Shown here piece after piece: positions 15,096-24,341 of a stretch of DNA of 64,000 nt. This DNA comes from Bacillus sp. AZ43. GTDB lineage: Bacteria; Actinomycetota; Actinomycetes; Mycobacteriales; Geodermatophilaceae. The DNA lies in contig SPQJ01000005.1 of assembly GCA_004570425.1 (NCBI GenBank), forward strand, positions 1 to 64,000, read 5' to 3'. Positions within the stretch are counted from its first letter, which is position 1. Each line of letters starts with the position of its first letter. The position numbers and the translations under genes were made by a program. Below the pieces are notes generated by a model that was not told the DNA's origin, did no database searches, and saw nothing but the letters and a program-made list of their open reading frames with translations.

Positions 15096-18000
15096 CAGTA
15101 CTGCACCTCCTGGTTGCGACGGCGGATCACTGTCACTTCGTCGCGCTGGTTCCCCGTCGGCCCGAGGTAGTTAAAGGCGAAGGACAGCTGCGCGTAGCCA
15201 CCGATCAGGTGCGTGGGCTTCAGGAAGAGTCGCGTGCCGGAATTGTGGATGCCGCCGCGCTTGCCAGACGTCTCCGACAGCGGGACGTCGATCAGCCGGT
15301 CCTGGGCGTGGTACATGTACACGGTTCCCTCGGGCATCCGTTGCGAGACGATCGCCCGGGCCACGATCACGCCGTTGCGATTGACCGCCTCGATCCAGTC
15401 GTTGTCGCGCACCCCGACCTTCGCCGCGTCCTGCGTGCTCATCCAGATCGTCGGCCCACCCCGCGACAGCGAGAGCATGAACAGGTTGTCCTGGTACTCC
15501 GAGTGGATCGACCACTTGTTGTGCGGTGTCAGGTAGCGGACGGTGATGCCGAGCTCGGTCACCTCTCCCACCTGCGGCTCGCCGTAGAGCGCGGTCATGT
15601 CCAGCGGCGGCCGGAAGACCGGCAGGTTCTCGCCCGCGTCGCTCATCCAGTCGTGGTCGAGGAAGAAGTGCATGCGCCCGGTGAGCGTGTGCCAGGGCTT
15701 GAGCCGCTCGACGTTGATGGTGAACGGCGAGTATCGCCGTCCCCCGTGCTCGCTGCCCGACCACTCCGGTGAGGTGATCACCGGGGTCGGCGCGGCCTGG
15801 GTGTCGGCGAAGGTGACCAGCTTGCCCTCGTGCTCCGCGGACAGGTCGGCCAGGCGCATGCCGGTGCGTTCCTCGTAGGACCTGAATCCCTGGGTCGCCA
15901 GCCGCCCGTTCGTCGTCCCGGACAGCGCCAGGATGGTCTCGCACCAGTGGATGTCGCGGGCCAGCGCCGGCTGGCCTTGCGCCACCCCGTCGCGCACGAC
16001 GCCGTTCTTGTGCCGGAGGTACTCGACCTCCTTGTCGGGCATGGTGCTCATGCCCTTGCCCGTGGTGCCCAGCTTCTCCATCAGTGGGCCCAGGGCCGCC
16101 CACTTCTGGGCGACCGCACCGTAGTCGCGCTCCTGGACGACGAACTTCGGCATGGTCTTGCCCGGCACGGGCTCGCACTCACCGGCCTTCCAGTCCCGGG
16201 CGACGCCGCGCGGGTTGGCTGTCTCGTCCACGGTGTCGTGCAGCAGCGGCAGTGCCACGAGGTCCTTGCGGACGCCGAGGTGCGTGGCGGCCAGTCGGCT
16301 GAACGCACGCGCGATGGTGCCGAAGGCATCGAAGTCGGTGCGGGTCTCCCACGGCGGTGAGATCGCGGGGTTGAACGAATGCACGTAGGGGTGCATGTCC
16401 GTGGTGTTCAGGTCGTGCTTCTCGTACCACGTCGCCGCCGGCAGCGTGATGTCGGAGTACACCGTGGTGCTGGTCATCCGGAAGTCCAGCGCCAGCAGGA
16501 GATCGAGCTTTCCGCGCGGCGCCTCGTCCCGCCAGACCAGGTCCTTGGGGCGAGCCTCCGGTGCGGCCTCGGTGGCGCGGAGGTTCGAGTCGGTGCCGAG
16601 CAGGTGCTCGAGGAAGTACTCGTTGCCCTTCGCCGAGGAGCCCAGCAGGTTGGCCCGCCAGACGGTGAGCACCCGCGGGAAGTTCTCCGGGGCGTCGGGG
16701 TCCTCGCCGGCGAACTGCAGCCGGTCGGCGCGCAGTTCGTCGACGACGTACTCGCCCGGTTCCTTGCCCGTCGCCGCGGCGTCGTCGGCCAGATCGAGCG
16801 GGTTCCGGTTGAACGTCGGGTAGGACGGCATCCACCCCATGCGCGCCGACTGGGCGAGCACGTCGGCCGGTGTCTTCCCGGTGAAGCGCCCCTCACCCAG
16901 CGGTGAGGAGAACGAGTCCAGCGTCGTCCGGTCGTACCGCCACTGGTCGGTGTGCAGGTACCAGTAGGCCGTCTGGATCATCTGCCGCGGCGGACGGGCC
17001 CAGTCCAGCGCCGACGCGAGCGTCGACCACCCGGTCACGGGGCGGCACTTCTCCTGGCCCACGTAGTGCGCCCAGCCGCCGCCGTTCACCCCTTGGCAGC
17101 CGGTCAGCGTGGTCAGGGTGAGGAAGGCCCGGTAGATCGTGTCGGAGTGGTACCAGTGGTTCGTCCCGGCGCCCATGATGATCATGGAGCGGCCACCGGA
17201 CTCCTCGGCGTTCTGCGCGAACTCGCGGCCGATCTTCGCCGCGGCCGCGGCCGGGACGCCGGTGAACTGCTCCTGCCAGGCAGGGGTGTACGGCTGCGAC
17301 GCGTCGTCGGGACCCGACGGCCACTCCCCCGGCAGGCCGGCACGGCCGACGCCGAACTGCGCAAGCAGCAGGTCGTAGACCGTCGTCACCAGGTGCTTGC
17401 CGACCCGACGCACCGGGACGCCCCGTCGCATCGCTGCGCCCTCGCCGCGCGGGGTGTCGAAGCGCGCAAGGTCGACGGGCGCGGTCTCCGCACCGGCCCC
17501 GTAGAGGCTGAGCAGCGGATCGACCCTGCCCAAATCGAGGTTCCAGCGCCCCTTGCCACTGTCGGTGAAGCGGAAGCCCAGCGAGCCGTTCGGCACGTGC
17601 GGTTCCCCGGTCACCGAGTCGATCAGGACGGTCTTGAACTCCGCGCCCTCCTCGACGTCACCGAGATCGGCCGCGGTGAGGAACTTCCCCGGCACGTAGC
17701 CATCACCGCGAGGGGTGAGGGTGAGCAGGAACGGCAGGTCGGAGTAACGCTTGACGTACTCCTGGAACCTCGGCACCTGCCGGTCGACGAAGAACTCCTT
17801 GAGGACGACGTGGCCCATGGCCATCGCCAGGGCGCCGTCGGTCCCCGGGTGCGGCGCGAGCCAGTCGTCGGCGAACTTGGTGGCGTCGGAGTAGTCGGGG
17901 CTCATGACGACGACCTTCTGGCCGCGGTAGCGGGCCTCGGTCATCCAGTGCGCGTCCGGTGTGCGGGTCACCGGGACGTTGGAGCCCCAGAGGATCAGGT

Positions 18001-18808
18001 AGGAGGCGTCCCACCAGTCGCCGGACTCCGGGACGTCGGTCTGGTCGCCGAACACCTGCGGCGAGGCCACCGGTAGATCGGCGTACCAGTCGTAGAACGA
18101 CAGCATCGGGGCGCCGATGAGCGACATGAACCGGGCTCCGGCAGCGTGCGACACCATCGACATGGCCGGGATCGGCGAGAAGCCGGCGACTCGGTCGGGG
18201 CCGTACTTCTTGATCGTGTGCACGTGTGCGGCGGCGATCATCTCGGTCGCCTCGTCCCACGACGCCCGGACGAGACCGCCCTTGCCGCGCTGCGACTTGT
18301 AGGTTCGTGCCTTCACCGGGTCGTCGACGACGTCGGCCCAGGCGAGCACGGGGTCACCGAGTCGCTGCCGCGCCTCCCGGTACATCTGCAGCAGCGAGCC
18401 GCGGACGTAGGGGTAGCGGACGCGCGTCGGCGAGTAGGTGTACCAGGAGAAAGCCGCCCCGCGCGGGCAGCCGCGGGGCTCGTACTCGGGGCGGTCGGGG
18501 CCGGTCGACGGGTAGTCGGTCTGCTGGGCCTCCCAGGTGATGATCCCGTCCTTGACGTAGACCTTCCACGAGCAGGAGCCGGTGCAGTTCACCCCGTGCG
18601 TGGAGCGGACGACCTTGTCGTGGCTCCAGCGGTCCCGGTAGAAGCTGTCGGCGTCCCGCCCACCGATCTGATGGAGGGACCGTAGGTCGGCGCTGACCTC
18701 GCCCTTGCGGAAGTACTTCGAGGTCTTGACGAGGGCCTCGGAGAGCCCCCCGTCGAAGCCGGCCTGCCCGTCCGTGGCCGGTCGGTTGCCCTCAGGTGCG
18801 AGAGTCAC
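15095..18808 (-). CDS. narG: Respiratory nitrate reductase alpha subunit (molybdopterin)
   Basis: NarG is 1237 aa from GTG 18808 (VTLAPEGN), chosen because GAGGGAGAGCT precedes it; an upstream ATG would add an arginine-rich stretch. The FS0 cluster ligands of NarG are present: H71, C75, C79 and C114 (STHGVNCTGSCSW, EPRGCPRGA). The segment 'LWGSNVPVTRTPDAHWM' and C-terminal 'SRGGPTIWMSTQDAAKVGV' belong to the bis-MGD fold. It reduces nitrate to nitrite in the cytoplasm. No molybdenum-cofactor synthesis genes are in the window, so these must be elsewhere. Confidence 0.96.
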   Translation of the reverse strand: MTLAPEGNRPATDGQAGFDGGLSEALVKTSKYFRKGEVSADLRSLHQIGGRDADSFYRDRWSHDKVVRSTHGVNCTGSCSWKVYVKDGIITWEAQQTDYPSTGPDRPEYEPRGCPRGAAFSWYTYSPTRVRYPYVRGSLLQMYREARQRLGDPVLAWADVVDDPVKARTYKSQRGKGGLVRASWDEATEMIAAAHVHTIKKYGPDRVAGFSPIPAMSMVSHAAGARFMSLIGAPMLSFYDWYADLPVASPQVFGDQTDVPESGDWWDASYLILWGSNVPVTRTPDAHWMTEARYRGQKVVVMSPDYSDATKFADDWLAPHPGTDGALAMAMGHVVLKEFFVDRQVPRFQEYVKRYSDLPFLLTLTPRGDGYVPGKFLTAADLGDVEEGAEFKTVLIDSVTGEPHVPNGSLGFRFTDSGKGRWNLDLGRVDPLLSLYGAGAETAPVDLARFDTPRGEGAAMRRGVPVRRVGKHLVTTVYDLLLAQFGVGRAGLPGEWPSGPDDASQPYTPAWQEQFTGVPAAAAAKIGREFAQNAEESGGRSMIIMGAGTNHWYHSDTIYRAFLTLTTLTGCQGVNGGGWAHYVGQEKCRPVTGWSTLASALDWARPPRQMIQTAYWYLHTDQWRYDRTTLDSFSSPLGEGRFTGKTPADVLAQSARMGWMPSYPTFNRNPLDLADDAAATGKEPGEYVVDELRADRLQFAGEDPDAPENFPRVLTVWRANLLGSSAKGNEYFLEHLLGTDSNLRATEAAPEARPKDLVWRDEAPRGKLDLLLALDFRMTSTTVYSDITLPAATWYEKHDLNTTDMHPYVHSFNPAISPPWETRTDFDAFGTIARAFSRLAATHLGVRKDLVALPLLHDTVDETANPRGVARDWKAGECEPVPGKTMPKFVVQERDYGAVAQKWAALGPLMEKLGTTGKGMSTMPDKEVEYLRHKNGVVRDGVAQGQPALARDIHWCETILALSGTTNGRLATQGFRSYEERTGMRLADLSAEHEGKLVTFADTQAAPTPVITSPEWSGSEHGGRRYSPFTINVERLKPWHTLTGRMHFFLDHDWMSDAGENLPVFRPPLDMTALYGEPQVGEVTELGITVRYLTPHNKWSIHSEYQDNLFMLSLSRGGPTIWMSTQDAAKVGVRDNDWIEAVNRNGVIVARAIVSQRMPEGTVYMYHAQDRLIDVPLSETSGKRGGIHNSGTRLFLKPTHLIGGYAQLSFAFNYLGPTGNQRDEVTVIRRRNQEVQY

Positions 18809-18906
18809 AGCTCTCCCTCTCGGTCGTGTTCCAGGGGCACGACGTCTGCCCTCCTGCATCCCACCGGTCTTCGTATGAAGCCGCATCCCGAGGGACCGGC
18901 GTCAGG

Positions 18907-19257
18907 TCATCCGGCCCCGGATCGCGGCGGATACCCGCCGACCAGGGCGGTGTCGGTTCCCACGCGCCCCGTCCTCGCCGCACCGCCGGGGGAGCCCAGC
19001 CGGACATCCCGACCCGGCAGCGGCTCGGCGAAGAAGCGGGCGTTGTCGGCCGTGAACACCGACCATTGCGCCGGGACGTCGTCCTCGTAGTAGATGGCTT
19101 CCACCGGGCAGACCGGCTCGCACGCCCCGCAGTCGACGCATTCGTCGGGGTGGATGTAGAGCGCGCGTTCGCCCTCGTAGATGCAGTCGACCGGGCACTC
19201 GTCGACACAGGCCCGGTCGAGCACGTCGATGCATGGTTCCGCGATCACGTACGTCAT
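18907..19257 (-). CDS. fdxA: 7Fe ferredoxin (FdxA type)
   Basis: The protein is 116 aa from ATG 19257 (ribosome site GGAAGGAGCG). The N-terminal half shows the [3Fe-4S]/[4Fe-4S] pattern of FdxA: '[21 protein letters not shown]' ligand spacing, then '[20 protein letters not shown]'. A C-terminal extension follows, as in actinobacterial FdxA. It lies between the regulator and narG on the same strand with short gaps, so it may supply low-potential electrons under anoxia or iron-sulfur stress. Its partner enzyme is unknown. Confidence 0.9.
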   Translation of the reverse strand: MTYVIAEPCIDVLDRACVDECPVDCIYEGERALYIHPDECVDCGACEPVCPVEAIYYEDDVPAQWSVFTADNARFFAEPLPGRDVRLGSPGGAARTGRVGTDTALVGGYPPRSGAG

Positions 19258-19313
19258 CCGACGCTCCTTCCGCATCCCCCAGCGGCCGTCGATTCGGAGC
19301 GTAGCGGCCCTCT

Positions 19314-20051
19314 TTATTCCCTGCCTGGTGGGTTGGCCCTGCCGCGTCCGGCGCTGAGCGGAGTCGTGGCGATCTCGGCCAGGCACAGCTCCGGGGTGAC
19401 GAACGGCTGGAGCGCGGCGGAGGCAGCGGCCTGCGGCATGCCCATGCGGGAGAGGGCTCCTCGCAGCAGCCCGAGGTGCACCGCGCACACCACCTGGGGG
19501 TGGGCCCGGGCCACGTCGCGGAACGGGCACCGGTCCAGAGCGATCCGGAGCCGGCCGGGATCGGCATCGGCCCTGCGGGGCGCGAAGCCCAGCCGGCCGA
19601 ACAGCTCGTCGAGGCCACCGGCGGCCTGCTCCCAGGATTGCGCGGAGCTCACGGGCACCTGGTGCTCGGCCCACCGTCGGCCGGCTTCCTCGGCTCGACG
19701 CTGCCCCTTGTCACCACCGGTGTCGAGGGCACCGGCGAGCAACTCGGCGAGCTGGCGGTGCCCCTCGCCGGCGGGTTCGTCGGAAACCGGCGTGTAGAAG
19801 AACCGCGGCCGGCCGGGGCCGACGGGCTCGTGCGGCGCCCGGACGACGAGCCCGGCGGCTTCCAGCACCCGGAGGTGAGTTCTCGCCGTCGTCACGTGGA
19901 GACCGATCGCGGTCGCGAGATCCCCCACGGCGACGGGGCGACCCGCCGACCGCAGCGCCTCGAGCAGCCGCCGCCGCGAACGCACCGCAAGCGCCGCGTG
20001 CCGCTGCTGGTCGGCGTCGTCGGCGACGACCGCAGGGAAGCGGTCCGACAT
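19314..20051 (-). CDS. HTH regulator with C-terminal cysteine triad (SufR/ArsR-like)
   Basis: The protein is 245 aa. Residues 22-85 are a winged helix ([29 protein letters not shown], wing [11 protein letters not shown]). The C-terminal half holds three cysteines, C175, C189 and C223, in '[15 protein letters not shown]' and 'ELCLAEI'. The regulator at 23622 has the same layout. Such spacing recalls the Fe-S ligands of SufR-type repressors. It heads the minus-strand nar block, 57 bp before fdxA, so it is a candidate redox or NO sensor for nitrate respiration. Cluster binding and targets are inference. Confidence 0.7.
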   Translation of the reverse strand: MSDRFPAVVADDADQQRHAALAVRSRRRLLEALRSAGRPVAVGDLATAIGLHVTTARTHLRVLEAAGLVVRAPHEPVGPGRPRFFYTPVSDEPAGEGHRQLAELLAGALDTGGDKGQRRAEEAGRRWAEHQVPVSSAQSWEQAAGGLDELFGRLGFAPRRADADPGRLRIALDRCPFRDVARAHPQVVCAVHLGLLRGALSRMGMPQAAASAALQPFVTPELCLAEIATTPLSAGRGRANPPGRE

Positions 20052-20117
20052 GGCGACATTCTGAACCCGGAGATCGAACTCCGCCTCCGATCGGCCGAGT
20101 GAGCGACCCGCCCGACG

Positions 20118-21347
20118 TCAGGGGACGACGACGTGCGGCGGAAGCTCCGGCTGCCGGCCGATCTCGGCCCTGGCGATCGAGCGCATGTGCACCTCGTCCG
20201 GGCCGTCGAAGATGCGCATGGCCCGGTGCCACGCGTACATCGCGGCCAGCGGCGTCACGTCGGTGACGCCGGCGCCCCCGTGCACCTGGATCGCCCGGTC
20301 GATGACCCGCGTGGCGGCGCGGGGAACGGCCACCTTGGCCATGGCGACCAGATGGCGGGCCGCCTTGTTGCCCTGCGTGTCGATGACGTGGCTGGCGTGG
20401 TGGCAGAGCAGCCGGGCCTGGTCGATCTCCAGCCGTGACTCGGCGATCTGCTGCTGCACGACCCCCTGCTCGGCGAGATGCCGGCCGAAGGTGACCCGCT
20501 CCTTCGCCCGCCCGACCAGGAGGGCCAGCGCCCGCTCCGCGGCGCCGAGGGCGCGCATGCAGTGGTGGATCCGGCCGGGACCCAGTCGGGCCTGGGCGGC
20601 CGCGAAGCCCCCTCCCTCCTCGCCGATCACGTTCGCGACCGGGACGCGCGCGTGGGAGAACACCACCTCGGCGTGGCCGTGCTGGTCGTGGTGCCCGATG
20701 ACCGGGTAGTCCCGGACGACGGTGACGCCGGGGGTGTCGCGCGGCACGAGCACCATCGTCTGCTGCCGGTGCGGTGGAGCGCCCGGATCGGTCTTCCCCA
20801 TCACGATGAAGAAGGCGCAGCGGGGGTCCATCGCGCCGCTGGTCCACCACTTGCGACCGTTGATGACGTACTCGTTCCCGTCGCGCTCGATCCGCGTGGC
20901 GATGTTGGTCGCGTCGCTGCTGGCGACGTCCGGCTCGGTCATGGCGAACGCCGACCGGATCTCCCCGGCCAGCAGCGGCTCGAGCCACTCCTGCTTCTGC
21001 TCCTCGGTTCCGAGCAGGTGCAGCAGTTCCATGTTGCCGGTGTCCGGTGCGGCGCAGTTGATCGCCTCGGGAGCCAGCTCTCCGCTCCACCCCGACAGCT
21101 CCGCGATCGGCGCGTACTCCAGTTGCGTGAGCCCCGACTCGGCGGGCAGGAAGAGGTTCCACAGCCCTCGGGCGCGGGCTCGACGCTTCAGCGCCTCGAT
21201 GACGGGCGGAACGTCGTGGCCGCCCTTCTTCCGGAAGGCCAGGTACTCGGTCTCCGCGGGCAGCACCTGCTCCCGCATGAACGTGACCATGGCCTCCCGT
21301 AGCTCACGGGCACGGGCGGACGGCGCGGGCAGGTCGTACTCCGGCAT
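20118..21347 (-). CDS. Acyl-CoA dehydrogenase family protein
   Basis: The protein is 409 aa from ATG 21347 (GAGGAGGTCCG ribosome site). The FAD-binding and substrate motifs are present: 'SAFAMTEPDVASSDATNI', 'RKWWTSGAMD' and 'GDPGRIHHCMRALG'-like (RLGPGRIHHCMRALGAAER), then the C-terminal 'IQVHGGAGVTDVTPLA'. The version with RIHHCMR and 'MRIFDGPDEVHMRSIAR' groups with ACAD10/11-like enzymes acting on longer or branched acyl-CoAs. It is unusual cargo beside nar genes; it could feed electrons, but no electron-transfer flavoprotein gene is nearby. Confidence 0.85.
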   Translation of the reverse strand: MPEYDLPAPSARARELREAMVTFMREQVLPAETEYLAFRKKGGHDVPPVIEALKRRARARGLWNLFLPAESGLTQLEYAPIAELSGWSGELAPEAINCAAPDTGNMELLHLLGTEEQKQEWLEPLLAGEIRSAFAMTEPDVASSDATNIATRIERDGNEYVINGRKWWTSGAMDPRCAFFIVMGKTDPGAPPHRQQTMVLVPRDTPGVTVVRDYPVIGHHDQHGHAEVVFSHARVPVANVIGEEGGGFAAAQARLGPGRIHHCMRALGAAERALALLVGRAKERVTFGRHLAEQGVVQQQIAESRLEIDQARLLCHHASHVIDTQGNKAARHLVAMAKVAVPRAATRVIDRAIQVHGGAGVTDVTPLAAMYAWHRAMRIFDGPDEVHMRSIARAEIGRQPELPPHVVVP

Positions 21348-21402
21348 CGGACCTCCTCGACGGGGCGAGTGCGGCGACGGCCGCACCCGCCAAGCTGCCA
21401 GG

Positions 21403-22188
21403 TCAGGCGGCGGCGCGCACGGCATCGGCCAGCGCGGCTGGCTCCAGCGTCGGCCAGTTGAACGGTTCGCCGTCCAGGAGCACCGTCGGTGTGCCCGTGA
21501 TGCCCTCCCGGCTAGCCCGGTCGGTGAGCTCCCCGGTCCAGTCCTCGAAGACCAGGTTGCGGATCCCGCGCTCGACGTCGGCGCCCGACGCGCCTGCCTC
21601 GTGAGCCAGCTCGACGAGCTCGTCGTCGGTCAGGCCGGGTCCGCCCTCGGCGGGCTGCCGGGCGAAGAGTTCCTGGGTGAACCGCACGTAGGCCTCCGGC
21701 CCCGCCGCATCGACGACGACGCCCGCGGCGTTCATGGCACGCGTCGGGTAGTCGTCGGTGAAGGCCCGGTCGAGGATGGAGATCGGGTGGTACCGGAGCA
21801 GCACGTCGCCGTCGGCCGCGAGCTCCGCCAGCGTGCCGGCGTGCCGAGCTTCGAACGCGCCGCAGGCCGGGCAGCCGAAGTCCTCGTACACGTCGATGAC
21901 CGCGGGGGCGTCCGCACTCCCCACCCCGATCACCGCGCCATCGAGGGTTGTGTTGGTGGGTACGGCCGCGTTCGGTGACGACCCGGTCCGTTGTGACTGG
22001 ACGACGATCGTCAGCACGACCGCGACGGCGAGCACGACCGCCGCCACGATCGCCGTCGTCACGGTCTTCCGTCGTCGGGCGGCCCGGGCCCGGGCCGCCT
22101 CCTCGGCCTTGCGGGTTGCGATCCGCTCCTTGGCGCTCGGCCGCCGTCTCTGGCCGGGACGTGGAGGGGTCATCTGGTCAGCGGGCAT
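21403..22188 (-). CDS. Membrane-anchored DsbA-like thiol oxidoreductase
   Basis: The protein is 261 aa from ATG 22188. A basic cytoplasmic tail is followed by one membrane helix at about 44-64 (VTTAIVAAVVLAVAVVLTIVV), then an extracytoplasmic thioredoxin fold with active site 'DFGCPACGAFE' (CPAC) and cis-Pro loop 'GITGTPTVLLDGEPF'. It probably oxidises or isomerises disulfides in secreted proteins. The start overlaps the MauE-like gene, suggesting a functional pair that might assist folding of exported copper or Fe proteins of the island. Confidence 0.83.
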   Translation of the reverse strand: MPADQMTPPRPGQRRRPSAKERIATRKAEEAARARAARRRKTVTTAIVAAVVLAVAVVLTIVVQSQRTGSSPNAAVPTNTTLDGAVIGVGSADAPAVIDVYEDFGCPACGAFEARHAGTLAELAADGDVLLRYHPISILDRAFTDDYPTRAMNAAGVVVDAAGPEAYVRFTQELFARQPAEGGPGLTDDELVELAHEAGASGADVERGIRNLVFEDWTGELTDRASREGITGTPTVLLDGEPFNWPTLEPAALADAVRAAA

Positions 22189-22729
22189 GGATTTCTTCCT
22201 CGGAGGTCGGTTCACCGGCCGGCGACACGGCGCCGCCCGGGGATGGATCGGTCGGGAACAGTCCGCCCAGCGCGAGGCGGGAACGAGGCCAGCGGGCGAG
22301 CAGCAGCGCGACGATCAGCAGTCCGAGATCGCGCAGGAGCTCGGTCCCGTACGCGGTGTCCGCGGCGGCCACCTGCCCTCCCCCGCCGAAGCAACCGCAG
22401 TCGATCTGCAGCCCGCGGGCCCAGGCAGAGGCGACTCCGACCATGAACACGATCAGCAGTGCCGCGGACGCGAGCGCGGCGGCGCGCACGAACACCCCGG
22501 CGAGCAGGGCCAGCCCGACGGCGACCTCCACCACCGGAAGCCCGAAGGCCACCGGCCCGACGATCGGCTCGGGCAGCAACTGGTACGCCCGGACGGCCCG
22601 CACGGCGGCCGCCGGATCGGGGATCTTGATCGCCCCTGCGACGACGAGGACGGCGCCGAGCAGCAGCCGGCCGGCGGTCGCCAGCCACGGTGCGACGGCC
22701 AGGATGCCCCCGGCCCGTGCGCTGCCCAT
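22178..22729 (-). CDS. MauE/DoxX family membrane protein
   Basis: The protein is 183 aa with four membrane helices. It carries the MauE pattern: 'GRLLLGAVLVVAGAIKIPDP', 'AYQLLPEPI', 'PVVEVAVGLALLAGVF' and a short Cys motif 'IDCGCFGGGG' after helix 3. MauE-type proteins pass reducing or oxidising equivalents to periplasmic thioredoxins, and here the DsbA-like gene directly overlaps its 3' end. It begins 3 bp after the stop of the hemerythrin-DUF2249 gene. Confidence 0.82.
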   Translation of the reverse strand: MGSARAGGILAVAPWLATAGRLLLGAVLVVAGAIKIPDPAAAVRAVRAYQLLPEPIVGPVAFGLPVVEVAVGLALLAGVFVRAAALASAALLIVFMVGVASAWARGLQIDCGCFGGGGQVAAADTAYGTELLRDLGLLIVALLLARWPRSRLALGGLFPTDPSPGGAVSPAGEPTSEEEIHAR

Positions 22730-22732
22730 CGA

Positions 22733-23557
22733 TCAGACGCGGGTGAGCCGGAGGCGCCAGGCCTCGGGTCCGCGCTCCTCGTAGTCCACGGCCAGCGCAC
22801 CGGCGGCTCGAACGGTGAGCTGGCGCAGCAGCGGTAGCGGGTCGTGCGGGGCCACGAGCATCAGCGACCCGCCGTCGGGGATGGCGTCGAACGCGCCGAA
22901 CACGGTGGCGTGCCGGATGGCGTGCGGCACCGCGCGGACGTCCAGGACCGGGATATCGACGTCGTCGTGCCCACCGCAGCCGCAGCTGCCCTTCGCGGGC
23001 GCCGCGGGAACGGCTTCGGCGGCATGCCCGTGCCCGTGCGCCTCCTCGCCGAGCAGCTCGTGCATCCCGTCGAGGATCCCGGCGAGCGAGGTCTGCGGAT
23101 CGGCGGCGACCACCGGCAGGACGAGGTCGTTCTCCTTGGCCAGGTGGGTGTCGAACAGCACCCGGAGCGCGGCACCGGTCGCGGCGGCGCGGGCTGGCTC
23201 CGCGGCGGTCCGCAGCTCCTCGACCAGGCCCTCGAGCATCCGGTGCTCGGCGACCATGGCATCGACGAGCACGCGCAGCCGGTCCGACCGCGCGGCCGCC
23301 GGGTAGAGCGCGCGCTCCTCGGCGGCGGCGTGCGGCATCAGGTCGCCGGAGAGGAAGGCCAGCGCAGCGGTCCGGGCCTGCGGGAATCCGGCGCCGCCCG
23401 GCGCCATGGCCGCGGCCAGCAGTGCCTCGACGTGGGTGGCGAGCCGGCCGGCCAGTTCGGCGTGGTGCTGCCGGACGGCGTCGACGGCGGCGGCGTCGTC
23501 CGCGTTCGAGGCCAGGACCACATCGGTGGCGGCGCCCGGCGGCAAGGTGATGGTCAC
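22733..23557 (-). CDS. Hemerythrin-DUF2249 two-domain protein
   Basis: The protein is 274 aa from GTG 23557 (GGAGGATCACC ribosome site). Residues 20-155 are an HHE four-helix bundle (VRQHHAELAGRL, 'LMPHAAAEERALYP', 'MVAEHRMLEGLVEEL', 'FDTHLAKENDLVLP'). A His- and Cys-rich linker 'HGHGHAAEAVPAAPAKGSCG' continues to CGGHDD. Residues 200-274 are DUF2249 (VLDVRAVPHAIRHATVFGAF, then 'DPLPLLRQL'). This pairing recurs in denitrification-associated operons. It is first in a minus-strand run with MauE and DsbA and diverges from the second regulator, with a 64-bp shared promoter region. Confidence 0.85.
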   Translation of the reverse strand: MTITLPPGAATDVVLASNADDAAAVDAVRQHHAELAGRLATHVEALLAAAMAPGGAGFPQARTAALAFLSGDLMPHAAAEERALYPAAARSDRLRVLVDAMVAEHRMLEGLVEELRTAAEPARAAATGAALRVLFDTHLAKENDLVLPVVAADPQTSLAGILDGMHELLGEEAHGHGHAAEAVPAAPAKGSCGCGGHDDVDIPVLDVRAVPHAIRHATVFGAFDAIPDGGSLMLVAPHDPLPLLRQLTVRAAGALAVDYEERGPEAWRLRLTRV

Positions 23558-23601
23558 GGTGATCCTCCTTCTCGGTCGACCCTGCTGGCCGGCCCGGCCG
23601 C

Positions 23602-23614
23602 AATTTACTACAGT
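23602..23614 (-). promoter_or_regulatory. Shared motif ACTGTAGTAAATT in the divergent promoter
   Basis: On the minus strand the site reads ACTGTAGTAAATT, 11 of 13 identical to ACTGTAGAAAATA at 28723-28735, which also precedes a hemerythrin gene. The core TACTGTAGTA has inverted TACT/AGTA arms. It is AT-rich within a very GC-rich region and lies where a promoter or operator of both the hemerythrin and regulator genes would be. Confidence 0.4.
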
Positions 23615-23621
23615 ACGCACC

Positions 23622-24341
23622 GTGAAAGACAAGAGCGACTCTCCGGTACTGGGCCCGGCCCCGGTCCGGGGCTCGGCCGGCCCGGCGTTGTCCGGCCCGC
23701 GCGGCGTCGTGCTGGAGCGGCTGCAGGAGTCGCCGGAGCCGGTGACGATCTCCGGCCTGGCCGCTGAACTCGGCGTGCACCCCAACACGGCGCGCGACCA
23801 CCTCGATGCGCTCGTCGAACGCGGCCTGGCCGTCCGGGGCCGCGCCCCGGCCCAGGGGCGGGGACGGCCCGCGTGGCGTTACACCGCAGCGGTCGACCGG
23901 CTCGAACCGGATGCACGGGTGCGGGACTACGCCGGCCTGGCCGCCGCCCTCGCCGGGCATCTCGCCCGCACCTCCGCCGATCCCGGCGCCGAGGGGCTGG
24001 CCGCCGGGCGTGAGTGGGGCCGCACGCTGATGAGCGACCGCCCGGCGGAGTCTGCGGGGACGCCGAGGCACCGCGTGGTGCACCTGCTGGGCGAACTGGG
24101 CTTCGCCCCGGAGGCCGACGCCGCAGCCACCACCGTCGCGCTGCGCCGCTGCCCGCTGCTCGACGCCGCACGGCAGCACCCGGAGGTGGTCTGCCAGGTG
24201 CACCTCGGCATCGTCCGCGGTGCGCTGGAGCACCACGGCGGCGATCCGGAGCCGACCGCACTCCTTCCCTTCGCGGAGCCCGGTGCCTGCCGGCTGCACC
24301 TTGACACGGCGGCCGTCCGCGCGGGCGGCGCAGGTGAGTGA
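23622..24341 (+). CDS. HTH regulator with C-terminal cysteine triad, second copy
   Basis: The protein is 239 aa from GTG 23622, the last in-frame start before the HTH; it lies about 7 nt after a TACAGT -10-like box, so the mRNA may be leaderless. Residues 28-90 are a winged helix (ISGLAAELGVHPNTARDHLDALVERGLAV, wing RGRPAWRYT). C177, C191 and C223 lie in 'CPLLDAARQHPEVVC' and 'GACRLHL', as in the regulator at 19314. It is followed with overlap by the NnrS-like gene and nirK. It is likely an Fe-S or thiol-based sensor of NO or redox state for the nitrite branch. Confidence 0.72.
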   Translation: MKDKSDSPVLGPAPVRGSAGPALSGPRGVVLERLQESPEPVTISGLAAELGVHPNTARDHLDALVERGLAVRGRAPAQGRGRPAWRYTAAVDRLEPDARVRDYAGLAAALAGHLARTSADPGAEGLAAGREWGRTLMSDRPAESAGTPRHRVVHLLGELGFAPEADAAATTVALRRCPLLDAARQHPEVVCQVHLGIVRGALEHHGGDPEPTALLPFAEPGACRLHLDTAAVRAGGAGE

